The notes under the pieces are model-generated. The model was not told the origin of the DNA and made no database searches. It was given only the letters and a program-made list of their open reading frames with translations. Below, in pieces: positions 1 through 9,024 of a DNA stretch of 64,000 nt. Each line of letters opens with the position of its first letter. Position 1 is the first letter of the stretch. The stretch comes from Shinisaurus crocodilurus (taxonomy: Eukaryota > Chordata > Lepidosauria > Squamata > Shinisauridae). The translations under genes were made by a program, and so were the position numbers. The DNA lies in the NCBI GenBank assembly GCA_021292165.1, contig CM037879.1, positions 286,414,272 to 286,478,271 of the forward strand, given 5' to 3'.

Positions 1-681
1 CCATGGACAGCTCATTTATTTATTTGTTTGTTTGTTATATTTATGAATCGCCCATCTGGCCGGCAAACCGGCCACTCTGGGCGATGTACAACATGATAAA
101 ATATAAAATACCTTTAAAACAGTATACAATTTTAAAATCTTAACCCACCGCATATTCCCGCCGGAATAGCCATGTTTTTAGTGAGCGGCGGAAGCTCAGC
201 AGAGAGGGGGCGTGGCGGAGGTCACTCGGGAGAGACTTCCACAGTATGGGGGCCGCCACAGAAAAGGCCCTCTTCCTCGCCCCCACCAGTCTAGCTGCTC
301 TGGCTGAAGGGACAAGGGGAAGGCCGTCCGTGGCAGATCTCGTTGAGCGGCCCACTTGGTGTTGCAGGAGACGCTCCTTGAGATAGACTGGGCCGGAGCT
401 GTGTAGGGTTTTAAAGGTCAAAACCAACACCTTGAATTCAGCTTGGCAAGCAACTGGTAGCCAGTGCAGCTCCTTGAGCACTGGAGTGATGTGATCCCGC
501 CGGCGGCAGCCTTTAACCAGGCGAGCCGCCGCGTTCTGTACCAGCTGCAGCTTCCCTACCATCTTCCAGGGTAACCCCACGTAGAGCGCATTACAGTAGT
601 CTAGGCGAGACTTTAAAGTTTAGATTGAAACCTAGAGTGGATACGGTGCCCCACGGACATTGGAGCCACCGGCCTCCACTG
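1..681. mobile_element. hAT foldback element, copy 1, split by an L2
   Basis: The right arm at 610-681 ends in GGCCTCCACTG, the reverse complement of the CAGTGGAGGCTGG terminus seen intact at 11225. The first 13 bases of the window (CCATGGACAGCTC) match the interior of the same family at about 11350. The L2 between these two pieces therefore inserted into this element. The left end lies outside the window. Confidence 0.6.
14..604 (-). mobile_element. L2 LINE, 3' end with part of ORF2
   Basis: On the minus strand an open stretch (580 to 140) encodes the C-terminal end of an L2-type ORF2, with LQLVQNAAARL, RRRDHITPVLKELHWLP and the closing LPSDLRHAPS..FRR..K block. After the stop comes a short 3' UTR. 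It ends GCCGGCCAGATGGGCGATT followed by an ATAAA-like tail, the usual L2 terminus. It is 5'-truncated and lacks the endonuclease and the catalytic part of the reverse transcriptase, so it cannot move by itself. Confidence 0.88.
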
Positions 682-796
682 GAGGCAGCGGTTCTCTGAA
701 TCCCAGATGGCACGTAGGGTTGTTGCCTTCGTTCACTTCCCAGAAGCACCTGTCTGACTAGTGTTAGTAACCAGATCCTGGGCTAGATGTCCCAGG

Positions 797-993
797 AGGG
801 GGCTGTAGCTCAGTGCCGGTAGAGCCCCTGCTTTGCATGCCGATGGCCCCAGATTCAATCTCCGGCGTCTCCAGGTAGGGCTGGGGAAACTGCCGCCCGA
901 AACCCTGAAGAGCCTCTTCCAGTCAGTAGAGAATACAGAGCTCGATGGACCAGTGGTTTGACTCAGTCGAACGCAGCTTCCTGTGTTCCTTTG
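797..993 (+). repeat. tRNA-Ala-derived SINE
   Basis: The head matches tRNA-Ala(TGC): GGCTGTAGCTCAG (A box), the anticodon region CTTTGCATGC, and a TTCAATCTCCGGC B box. A body containing CTGCCAGTCAGT-like sequence follows, and the copy ends in CTTCCTGTGTTCC. A Pol III SINE with decayed boxes, not a working tRNA gene. Confidence 0.85.
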
Positions 994-998
994 ACTAA

Positions 999-1168
999 CC
1001 TGTGCTTACGCTGGCTCAGCTTGTCTGAGTGTGGAAAGCTAAGCAGGGTTGGGCCTGGTTATTACTTGGATGGGAGACCCCTCCTCTGGTTTCCTGCATT
1101 GAGCAGGGGGTTGGACTCGATGGCCTTGTAGGCCCCTTCCAACTCTATGAGCTATGAAATCTATGAAA
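999..1168 (+). repeat. 5S rRNA-derived SINE with CR1 tail
   Basis: The head carries the 5S internal promoter: AAGCTAAGCAGGGT (box A) and TACTTGGATGGGAGACC (box C). From about 1100 the sequence becomes a CR1 3' end (GGACTCGATGGCCTTGTAGG) and closes with CTATGAAATCTATGAAA. The 5S homology stops right after box C. Confidence 0.85.
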
Positions 1169-1219
1169 CCCAGCAAGGTGGCCATGATCTTGCAGAGCAG
1201 GGCGTAGGCAACCTGGTGA

Positions 1220-1297
1220 CCTCCAGGTATTCTGGACTACAACTCCCAGAATCCCTGACCATTAGCCATGTTGGCTGAGGCTTAAGGGAGTTGTAAC
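1220..1297. mobile_element. hAT MITE fragment
   Basis: Contains CTGGACTACAACTCCCAGAA and, inverted, GGGAGTTGTA, arms typical of short amniote hAT hairpins. The termini are lost. Confidence 0.5.
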
Positions 1298-1315
1298 AGG
1301 AACCCAGGAACCCAG

Positions 1316-1560
1316 AAGTTACAGGAACCCAGATTCCACCTAAACATCAGGAAAAAATTCCTGACTGTCAGAGCAATAAGACAATGGAACCAACTACCTG
1401 GGGAGGTGGTGGGCTCTCCCACTCTGGAGGCATTCAAGGTGCGGCTGGACAGCCATCTGTCAGGGATGCTTTGACCTGGATTCCTGCATTGAGCAGGGGA
1501 TTGGACTCGATGGCCTGGTAGGCCCCTTCCAACTCTACTTTTCTATGATTCTATGATTCT
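1316..1560 (+). mobile_element. CR1 LINE 3' end
   Basis: Matches the end of the ORF2 of the 45.8 kb CR1, from the PRFHLNIRK region to the stop. The 3' UTR GGACTCGATGGCCTGGTAGG and the terminal TTCTATGATTCTATGATTCT repeat follow. 5'-truncated. Confidence 0.9.
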
Positions 1561-1872
1561 AACCCAAAACCTCTGGGCCACCCCTGTCGTAGAGCCATCC
1601 ACGTCTTCAAAGCAGACGGTAAACAGACATACCATATTGAAGGCTTTCCGTCTCTCCTTTGCTAATTATTCGTTGGCAATGACATTTCAGACCTGCCTCT
1701 GCCTGGCTGCGCATTCCTTTCTGTTTCTTGAGTCGATGCCGTTGACGGGCCCTCTTCGCATTCCTTCGCTTTGGCCTCGTTTAGGCAAATTAGAAATCTT
1801 GCTGGCTGGCTGTCGCTGCCCTTTCCTGCCCTCTCTCCCAGCAGGTATATATTGAGAGCCGAGGAAAACACA

Positions 1873-1907
<35 letters not shown>

Positions 1908-2004
1908 CCCTCCTTGGAATGAAAGGGCTTTCTCTTGGATGAGGCCTGTGGGCATAGCTACTGCTGCAAACTGATATTAGCGCGACTGTCATGGCTTCCG
2001 CTCA
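1561..2004. repeat. Low-repeat stretch with a (CA)n microsatellite
   Basis: A (CA)n tract of about 40 bp lies at 1866-1906. I see no gene or repeat family in the rest of this interval. Confidence 0.7.
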
Positions 2005-2118
2005 AGCCCCCAGAGCTCACTCGGTGGCAGAACACATGCGTTGCATGAGGAAGGTCTCAGGTTCCGTCCCTGGTGTCTTTAGTTAAAAGACCCTTGGGCT
2101 AATATTGGACTAGATAAC
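2005..2118 (+). repeat. tRNA-Ala-derived SINE, degraded
   Basis: Resembles the tRNA-Ala SINE (GGCAGAACACATGCGTTGCAT, then CAGGTTCCGTCCC), with GTTAAAAGAC and GGACTAG body blocks. Old and incomplete. Confidence 0.55.
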
Positions 2119-2472
2119 TCAAAGGTCTGAGCTACACAGGCAGCATTGTAGGAAGAATCCTGGGAATTATAGTCTGGAGTGGAACTGACGGTGAGGCACT
2201 GGAACTGACGGTGAGGCACTGGTTCCCTCTGTCAGGAGCTTCTGCCACGCCTAGAACCAAGAACCTCCATTCTGCCCCGCGTGGTGAGCTACCGGAACTG
2301 CACTTTGGAACATCTTCCTGGGCAGTGAAGTACTGTCTCAGGCTCTGGACTCTGGACTGGCTCCGCCTATCCAGGCTGGTCAAGGGAGGGGCTCCAACTG
2401 CATGTGAGAGTGTCTTTTTCAGCGTGCGAAAGGGTGGTATTCCTTGACCACTATCATCCATCTTGGAACGAC
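2119..2472. other. Stretch without a recognisable gene
   Basis: No gene seen. A unit of about 20 bp (GGAACTGACGGTGAGGCACT) occurs twice in tandem at 2180-2220. Predicted frames here lack codon-like structure and overlap each other on both strands. Confidence 0.5.
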
Positions 2473-2833
2473 CTCCAGCCTGTGCAATCCAATCGGGATG
2501 CCTGTCAACCTCCAAACTCTGAGGATTATGGACATCCTGTGCAGAGCAGGAGGAGTGGCGGAGGTGATCTCCACCTCCCTGCTCCTCCTGCTCTGCATGT
2601 TTGCTAGATGGACATTTCCGCTGCCTAGCTGGGGCAATTCGGAGGGGAAAGGGAGGAGGGCTGCAGAGGATACAGGATATGTCATTCCCTGGCCTCTGCA
2701 ATCTCCTTCCCGCCCTGCCCACTGGAACACCCCCTTCCCAAGGTTGAGTTCCTGACCTCAGAGAGGCGGCCAGCATGGTTCTTTCCATGCTGGCTGTGGG
2801 GTGTGTGGGTGTCAGCGGGTTGGAGTGCGGATT

Positions 2834-3079
2834 TTATTTATTTATTTATTTATTATATTTATACCCTGCCTTTTTTCCTGCAAGGAACCCAAGGCGGCTT
2901 ACATAAGCCTCCTCCTCCTCGCCATATTATCCTCACAACAACCCTGTGAGGTAGGTTAGGCTGAGAGGCAGTGACTGACCCAAAGTCACCCAGTGAGTTT
3001 CATGGCCGAGCGGGGACTAGAACCTGGATCTCCCGAGTCCCAGTCCAACACTCTCATCACTGCGCCACACTGGTTCACA
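2834..3079 (-). repeat. MIR-like tRNA SINE with L2-like tail
   Basis: Reads in reverse from an ATTTATTTATT tail through CAAGGAACCCAAGGCGGCTT, the core CAACCCTGTGAGGTAGG and the B-box region (GGGACTAGAACCTGGATCTC) to the head GCGCCACACTGG. Same family as the copies at 7633, 15433, 30168, 36298, 38284 and 61672. Confidence 0.9.
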
Positions 3080-3145
3080 CTGGCTGATGGGAGTTTTAGG
3101 CCAAAACATCTGGAGGGTCACATGTTGACCAGCCCTGCTATACAC
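3080..3145. mobile_element. hAT MITE right-half fragment
   Basis: TGATGGGAGTTTTAGGCC, AAAACATCTGGAGGG and GACCAGCCCTG match the right arm of the hAT MITE family seen at 11178-11487. Left arm missing. Confidence 0.5.
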
Positions 3146-3157
3146 ATTTGCTTAGAA

Positions 3158-3330
3158 CAGGGGTAGGCAACCTTTTGGGGCCATGGGCACATTTGGCAAC
3201 TTGAAAAACTGTGCTGGGCACCACCACAAAATGGCTGCCATGGACGGTGCAGCGATGGACAAGTAACCTGGCCAAAAGACTGAGCTCAAAGCAAAGGCGG
3301 TATCTGAGCTCCAACATACTAAACAACCAC
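3158..3330. mobile_element. Probable hAT fragment
   Basis: Begins CAGGGGTAGGCAACCTTTTG, a terminus common among vertebrate hAT elements. A degraded relative (CAGGGATAAACAACCTTTTT) is at 53604. No right end or target duplication found. Confidence 0.4.
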
Positions 3331-3512
3331 TTTGAACAGTTTTCAGCACCCACAGAAACCTATTTCACAGCAATCACAGCTGCCAGTAAGAAGATGTGTC
3401 AATTAAAAACAAAAGTAGGACCTAGACTCAAGACTATGGCTCTGAGCTCTATTTCTGACCTTGAACCTGGGAATCCGAAGTATCCTATGCCATCCAGATG
3501 ATATCTAGGGGG

Positions 3513-3944
3513 CCACAGGATCACTCCCTAAGTTGGTTTACGACTTTCTTGAGTGAGCTGCTCTGGATGGGGTTTGAGTTCTTTGCCATGGATTCACTGG
3601 CTGTTCTTTGGTCTGGAACAGAGTTTCCCAATTTGGGCACCCCCAATGGCACCTGTGATGCAGTCCCCGACATGGCGTCCACGAACACCTGCAAAACTTT
3701 ATTTCATTTTTATGTCCCCCCCATTTTTAAAGTTATACGTACATGGATTTGTATATATCCATAGCAATGAATACATATGAAATGCAGACAACGTTCTAGC
3801 GATTATACATAGGCTTCAAGAAAAGCAGACTAAATAGTCAAATAATTATCCATTTGAAGGCAGTGTCTATATACCGCCCATTCAAACGTTGAAAGCGTTG
3901 TAAGGCCCTCCATCCATTGCATTTTTAGGAGGTGAGTGTTTATC
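3513..3944. other. Stretch without a recognisable gene
   Basis: No gene seen. CAGAGTTTCCCAATTTGGGC at 3619 looks like another hAT end. The rest is AT-rich and unassigned. Confidence 0.4.
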
Positions 3945-4345
3945 CTTCTAGTGTAGTAATATCAGTCTTTTAGCTGTCAAAAGGACGCAGAGAATCCATT
4001 TACGCTGACGACTCGCTAATTTCCATGAAGCCGGTAAATAATTTAAAAGAGAGTGTACATCAATGAATATTAAAGACTGTTCCAGTAAAGAAAAAAAAAA
4101 ATCTGTGTAAGAACCTCCTCCCCAAAAGAAGCAACGATTGGACACTGTGAAAACATATGTTTAAAAGAAGCATTAGCTGTATTGCACCTCCAGCAATTAG
4201 CTGAATTAGACAATCTCTTATTAAAGAGACATTGTGGTGTCCAATATATACAAAACAGTTTTTGCTGAATAAGACACAGCCTAAGATCCATAGATGTGAC
4301 AGGTAGATGCCAAAATGGCGATCCACTGAGTAGGCATTTTGTGGT
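3945..4345 (-). mobile_element. L1 LINE ORF2 C-terminal fragment
   Basis: On the minus strand the translation includes ANCWRCNTANASFKHMFSQC, the conserved Cys-rich CWRC...H.F..CP block at the C-terminus of L1-type ORF2. In another frame SWKLASRQRK and LLTAKRLILLH follow. The frames are broken by shifts and stops. A decayed 5'-truncated copy. Confidence 0.65.
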
Positions 4346-4466
4346 GGTGTCCACAGCAGTTTCCCAGATGTGCAAAGTTTGGGGAAGCCTGGCCTAGAAT
4401 ATCTCTCAGCCTCACCATTTCCCATCTGTAAAATGGGCAAATGCATTGTTGGCCTTCTGTGCTTCC

Positions 4467-4661
4467 AGACGGTGGCCCAGTGGCAGAGCTCCTGCTTTTG
4501 CGTGCAGGGGGTCTCCAGTTCCATCCACGGCATCTCCAGGTAGGGCTGGAAAAAGTGCTGCCTGAAACCCCGGAGAGCTGCTGCCAGTCAGTGTCGACAA
4601 TATTGGGGTAGGTGGTGGACCGAGGGCCTGGCTCAGTTTAAGGCCGGCTTCCTGTGTTCCT
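4467..4661 (+). repeat. tRNA-Ala-derived SINE
   Basis: GTGGCCCAGTGGCAGAGC head, GCTTTTGCGTGCAGGGGG anticodon arm, GGCATCTCCAGGTAGGGCTG and the tail CTTCCTGTGTTCC. Same family as 797-993. Confidence 0.8.
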
Positions 4662-4920
4662 AGAGGGGTTCTTAGTGCTACCAATTAGAAGGCCTTGTGC
4701 AGATTGCTGTCCTTTGTTTTCTCCGTAAAGATTTTCTGCAGTAAAAAAGAAAGAGAAAGGGGGGGGGAAGAGAGAAGTAGCGGGAAACGTGGAAGGTTAT
4801 GAGTGGAAGGCACTTGTTATGATGCTCTGTGAAGGAGTAGACAATGCCGATAAAAAGGCTCGCCTGGAAGCACGCCTGGCATATGCAGGGGGTTGTTTGA
4901 GGGCAGAGGTTGTTTGAGAA
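4662..4920. other. Stretch without a recognisable gene
   Basis: Nothing recognised. Contains a short poly-G/GA tract at 4755-4775. Confidence 0.5.
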
Positions 4921-5932
4921 GCATGGCTGGTGGCTCCAACGTCGCCGTGTGGTGTATTATTATTTATTTTATTTATGCAGCCATTGGCGGTCAGGCCACC
5001 TGCGATTCAATAAAACAATAAAACACAATAAAATATAATATTAAACATATAAAAAATTCTCATAAACCTAACCCACCCCTATTCCGGTGCATGTTTTAAT
5101 GCACGGCGGAAGCTCATCACGGAGGGGGCATGGCGAAGGTCACTAGGGAGGGAGTTCCATAATGTGGGGGCCGCCACAGAGAAGGCCCTCTTCCTAGTCC
5201 CCACCAGCCTGGCTGCTCTCGCTGATGGGATAAGGAGAAGGCCGTCCGTGGCAGACCTTGTTGAGCGGCCTACTTGATGTTGCTGGAGGCGCTCCTTGAG
5301 ATAAGCTGGGCCGGAGCCGTGTAGGGTTTTAAAGGTCAAAACCAACACCTTGAATTCGGCTCGGCAAGCAACTGGTAGCCAGTGCAACTCTTTAAGCACT
5401 GGCGTGATGTGATCACGCCGGCGGCTGCCCTTAATCAGACGAGCTGCCGCGTTCTGTACCAGCTGAAGCTTCCGGACCGTCTTCAAGGGTAACCCCACGT
5501 AGAGCGCATTACAGTAGTCTAGGCGAGAGGAGACCAAGGCATGAACCACTGATGGGAGCAGGTGATTAGGAAGGTAGGGGCGCAGCTGCCGTATCAGATG
5601 GAGTTGATACAGCGCCGCCCGGCTCACAGCTGCCACCTGAGCCTCCATGGACAGCTGGGAGTCTAGAATGACCCCCAAGCTGCGGACCTGGTCCTTCAGG
5701 GGTAGATGTACCCCATTCAGCACCAGGTCAACATCCCCTAACCTTCCCTTGTCTCCCACCAGAAGTACCTCGGTCTTGTCGGGGTTCAGGCCTCAGCCTG
5801 AATGTTAAAAAGGGCTATCCGGGGTGCTGAACCTATTTTGGGGATAGGCTTCGGCAACATGGATAGCACCTTAACAGTTCAGACTAAAATCCGGAGCGGA
5901 TACATGGACATTGGAGCCACCAGCCTCCACTG
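4921..5932. mobile_element. hAT foldback element, copy 2, split by an L2
   Basis: The left arm (GCATGGCTGGTGGCTCCAAC) and the right arm (5795-5932, ending GGAGCCACCAGCCTCCACTG) are inverted and match the family at 11225-11429. The flanks TTTGAGAA and CTTGAGAG agree at 6 of 8 positions, consistent with an aged 8 bp target duplication. A minus-strand L2 fills the centre. Confidence 0.65.
4955..5790 (-). mobile_element. L2 LINE, 3' part with ORF2 C-terminus
   Basis: The minus-strand frame (5759 to 5079, about 226 residues) encodes the end of L2 ORF2. It runs from HLPLKDQVRSLGVILDS just after the catalytic core, through RLDYCNALYVGLP and LQLVQNAAARLIKG, to LPSDLRHAPS. It then shifts frame before the expected end. 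An AATAAAA-rich 3' tail lies at 4955-5060. It is longer and better preserved than the copy at 14-604 and inactive. Confidence 0.9.
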
Positions 5933-5967
5933 CTTGAGAGCACATGGAACAGCCGTACACCTTAGAT

Positions 5968-6101
5968 CAGGGCTCTCCAACCTTGGGTCCCCAGATGTTT
6001 TTGGCCTACAACTCCCAGCATGCCCCAGCCAGCGTAGCTGGCTGGGGCATGCTGGGAGTTGTAGGCCAAAACATCTGGGGACCCAAGGTTGGGGAACACT
6101 G
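5968..6101. mobile_element. hAT hairpin MITE (Buster-like target), perfect TSD
   Basis: A near-perfect palindrome. The left half starts CAGGGCTCTCCAACCTTGGG, and the right half ends CCCAAGGTTGGGGAACACTG. The core TAGCTGGCTGGGGC is the fold centre. It is flanked by CCTTAGAT on both sides (5960-5967, 6102-6109), a perfect 8 bp duplication. No coding capacity. Confidence 0.92.
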
Positions 6102-6144
6102 CCTTAGATGAAGTGTGTCCGCTGCCGGATGCTGCCCTTTTACC

Positions 6145-6424
6145 CAGGGTTGGCACGATACGTTTTGCTGCCTGAGGTGAAGAGCAAGATGGCACCCCTC
6201 CTCTTCCTTGTACAAATGCTGACTGGACTGGTAGGTGACTCTGTCTTCAGCACTGATGATGGGCGCTTCCTCCTCCACGGCACCTGAAGGCCGCAGGCTA
6301 ACTTAAGGGGTGCAGGGCAGGCCTCATGGCATGCAGGTCTCTCCTCCTACACCTTGCTGCCGCCTCCCAGCATGTGCCGCCTGAGGTGACCGCTTCACTC
6401 TGCCTAATGGCAGGGCTGGCCCTG
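6145..6424. mobile_element. hAT element with perfect TSD
   Basis: Ends CAGGGTTGGCACG and GGCTGGCCCTG, flanked by CTTTTACC on both sides (6137-6144, 6425-6432). The interior has GCTGCCTGAGGTGA repeated inverted near both ends. Related to 28902-29163 and 31520-31685. Confidence 0.9.
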
Positions 6425-6574
6425 CTTTTACCACCGGGCTAGTTCCAGCAGAGCTCTTCCTGGGCAGAGAAAGTCACATGATGCCGAAACCCACACCTTG
6501 CCCTGATGGATCTACTACCGCTCTCCCTCCACCTGTGCAGAGGAGCATGGGAAGTTGCTTCATTCCAGGTCAGG

Positions 6575-6670
6575 ATATCTGTCCATCTCACCCAGTATTG
6601 TCTACCCAGTATGGCTGGCTGGGGAGTTGTAGGACTTCTTTCCTGTCCAAACATGCATAGGATTGTGCTC
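6575..6670. mobile_element. Hairpin MITE fragment (TTAA/TWA family)
   Basis: GGCTGGGGAGTTGTAGGAC and CTGTCCAAACATGCATAGGA match the right arm of the hairpin family at 8610-8747. Left arm lost. Confidence 0.55.
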
Positions 6671-7080
6671 TACATCCGTGGTATAGATAGGTCCCAAGTG
6701 TGTTCCCTCCTTCCCTACCTGGTGGGAAGGATGGATGACTCTTATCAGTTTAGGTTTCTCTTGGTTTCTTGTTTTTCCAGTCTCAAGTTCATTGCGAACT
6801 TTGCGAATTTCTCCAGTCTTATATGCAGTTCATTCCAAACTTTGAGAATTAAGAACAAAAAACAAACAACCTCTGCATGAATATTCATAAGCATTTTTTG
6901 TGCACATTTCTCCTAATACATGCATTTTTGGTATAATGTACACTAGGTTTTTTTGCAAAGCTTTCTGAATATAATGCCTATTTAACATAACATAATATAA
7001 TATAATATATGATATAATATTATACTATAATTAATATTAATACAATTAATATTTAATATGATGCCAATATAATGCAACTC
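6671..7080. other. AT-rich stretch, no gene
   Basis: Contains the GCACATTTCTCCTAATACAT block often seen in dispersed reptile repeats and a strongly AT-rich tract at 6960-7070. No gene. Confidence 0.45.
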
Positions 7081-7300
7081 CATTGCTGAAGGAACTGCAC
7101 TGGCTACCTATTTGTTACTGGGCCAGGCTTAAGGCTCTGGTACTAGTGTACAAAGTCCAAAACAACTTGGGACCAGGATACCTGAGAGAGCGCCTCCTCC
7201 CTTACCCACCTGCCTGGTCACTGAAGTCATCAGAGGACATTCACCTGGTGCTTCCACATGGACCTATGGCCCGATTGGAGTCCACCAGGAGAAGAGCCTT

Positions 7301-7441
7301 AAGAACATAAGAAGAGCCCTGCTGGATCAGACCAAGGGTCCGTCTCGTCCAGCATTCTGTTCACACGATGGCCAACAAGCTGCCCACGGGATCCCACCAG
7401 CAGGACAGGAGTGCAACAGCACCCTCCTGACTTGTTCCCTT
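7301..7441 (-). mobile_element. CR1-like LINE, second family, 3' end
   Basis: In reverse the 3' end reads GGATCAGACCAAGG, CCAGCATTCTGTTCACAC and GGAGTGCAACAGCACCCTCC, shared with copies at 21029, 32265, 51243 and 59690. Inserted within L2 coding sequence at a GCCTT site. Confidence 0.75.
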
Positions 7442-7632
7442 CAGTGTGGCGGCTCCATCTCTATGGAATGGCTTGCCTCTGGAGGTCAGGAAGGCTTCAG
7501 CACTGGGTTGCTTTCGGTGCCTGCCGAAGACATCCTTGTCCCGGGAAACCATCCTTGCTGACCAGCCACGGTTTTAATGATACCTTGTTCTCTATGCATT
7601 TTTTAAAAAAACTTTATCTGTTTCTCTGTTTA

Positions 7633-7877
7633 GCCAGTGTGGCGTAGTGGTGAGAGTGCTGGACTGGGACTCAGGAGATCCGGGTTCTAGTCCCCGCTCG
7701 GCCATGAAACTCACTTTGGTGACTTTGGGCCAGTCACTGACGCTCAGCCTAACCTACCTCACAGGGTTGTTGTGAGGATAAAATGGAGAGGAGGAAGAGG
7801 ATTATGTAAGCCGCCTTGGGTTCCTTGCAGGGAAAAAAAGGCGGGGTATAAATATAATAAATAAATAAATAAATTCT
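7633..7877 (+). repeat. MIR-like tRNA SINE, full length
   Basis: Head GCCAGTGTGGCGTAGTGG (A box), B box GGTTCTAGTCCCCGCTCGG, core GGTTGTTGTGAGGATAAAAT, L2-like end GCCGCCTTGGGTTCCTTGCA and an ATAAATAAATAA tail. Inserted in the 3' UTR of the surrounding L2. Confidence 0.92.
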
Positions 7878-7945
7878 ATCTTTTTTATTGTTCATCGCTC
7901 CGAAATCTGCTTAGATATGTAAATAAATAAATAAATAAATAAATA

Positions 7946-8609
7946 TTTGACCTTTCTTTTCTCTAATATACACATATTTTGACGGGGGAACTCCACTGCA
8001 AAATTCAGAGAAGTGAGAATTTGAAAGGATCACCGAGTTTTGGTTTACATCGCGGTTTGAAAGTGTAGAATGAGGTAAGTTTGCATTAAATAAAATGTGA
8101 GCTGTATGTATGCATCCCTGCTCCACCCTCTCCATCCATCCCAGTTCGCTCCCCTTTCTCCCACTGAACTCAAGATGGCAGTGATGCACTGAAAGACAGG
8201 CCTGGCCTGTTCCCTCCACGGCTCTCTCAAAGCATCACTGCCTTCCCACGAACGGCTCAGACGGTGCCCTGAGGGGGCTTCATGGCGTCGCCGCCGTTCG
8301 CCCACGCCGCCCTGGCTGCGCAGCTGTACTCCTCCTGTCCTCGGCCAAGTGCTGCACTTTGAATGTTAAACAGCAGAACGGAGATTAAATCCAGGACAGA
8401 GGAATAATGGACCGTGTCTTGCTTCCCCCCTGTTTTAAAAGGGGGGGGGGAACCATAGCCAGGCGGCTGGACAACACTTGGTTTGGACTCTAGGGGGCAG
8501 CAAGACCCCATATCTATAGATTCTTGCGCTTCCACTTCCTGGCTGCAGAAAGGTATGCAATACACAGATGGATGTGGCCGGCTCCATGCTGGAGAATTAA
8601 AAATACTAA
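7946..8609. other. Stretch without a recognisable gene
   Basis: No repeat family recognised. The predicted frames lack splice-bounded or domain-like structure. G-run at 8441-8450. Confidence 0.45.
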
Positions 8610-8747
8610 GGGCGCGATTCTATGCATGTTTGGACAGAAAAAAGTCCCACAATTCCCAGCATGCCCCAGCCAGCATATGCTGGCTGGGGCATGCTGGGAA
8701 GTTTAGGGACTTTTCCCCCCTGTCCAAACATGCATAGGACTGCGCCC
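8610..8747. mobile_element. Hairpin MITE (TTAA/TWA family), TSD TAA
   Basis: Palindrome starting GGGCGCGATTCTATGCATG and ending CATGCATAGGACTGCGCCC, flanked by TAA on both sides. The inner arm ATTCCCAGCATGCCCCAGCC is the one used by the hAT hairpins at 5968 and 34092. Confidence 0.85.
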
Positions 8748-8828
8748 TAAGGGTGCTTCCAGATTAGGCTCTGGTGGTGCGATTGCCCCCTGCCTCATTC
8801 ACAACATGTATGTGGGGTCCCTGGAGAT

Positions 8829-9024
8829 AGGGGGGGGGGCGTAGCTCAGTGGCAGAGCCCCTGCTTTGCATGCAGAAAGTCCCGGGTTCAATCCCCCCCA
8901 GCATCTGGAGTCATAGGGATGGGAAAAAACCTGACGGAAACCTGGGGAACCGCTGCCAGTCAGTGTGTATAATACTGGGCTAGGTGTTCTGGTTCGGTGT
9001 AAGGCAGCTTCCTATGTTCCTAAG
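8829..9024 (+). repeat. tRNA-Ala-derived SINE
   Basis: The best-preserved copy: GGGGGGCGTAGCTCAGTGG, CTTTGCATGCAGAAAGTCCC and GGTTCAATCCCC, with the tail CTTCCTATGTTCC. A clean tRNA-Ala(TGC) head without a complete 3' acceptor stem. Confidence 0.9.

Larger units (their letters stand above)
2473..3512 (+). repeat. Unclassified dispersed repeat X, copy 1 (interrupted)
   Basis: Segments 2473-2833 and about 3433-3512 align in the same order with the continuous copy at 43617-44095. Shared blocks include CATCCT.TGCAGAGC, TCCTGCTCTGC.T.TTTGCTAGATG, CTGCAGAG.A.ACAGGATA and GGGAATCCGAAGTATCC. The space between is filled by a MIR-like SINE and hAT pieces, which must be younger. No coding capacity. Confidence 0.7.
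7083..7945 (+). mobile_element. L2 LINE 3' end, interrupted twice
   Basis: The plus-strand frame 7083-7310 reads LKELHWLPICYWARLKALVL up to STRRRAL. The interrupted block resumes at about 7442 with coding sequence for the expected VAAPSLWNGLP region. The 3' UTR continues to about 7632, and the tail with (TAAA)n resumes at 7878-7945. A CR1-like piece (7301-7441) and a MIR-like SINE (7633-7877) are later insertions. Confidence 0.8.

Noticed and set aside
140..580. Minus-strand open frame of 146 codons as a host gene
   Set aside because: The translation is the C-terminal end of an L2-type ORF2, and a second copy is at 5079-5759. It is a transposon remnant.
1861..1906. Z-DNA regulatory site
   Set aside because: A (CA)n microsatellite could form Z-DNA, but nothing else supports a regulatory role.
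2132..2788. Minus-strand frame of 218 codons
   Set aside because: It crosses two unrelated repeat segments, overlaps frames on the other strand, and has no recognisable domain.
8829..8905. Functional tRNA-Ala gene
   Set aside because: The A box, anticodon arm and B box are good, but the acceptor stem is not completed. The sequence continues into the common SINE body found in several copies.
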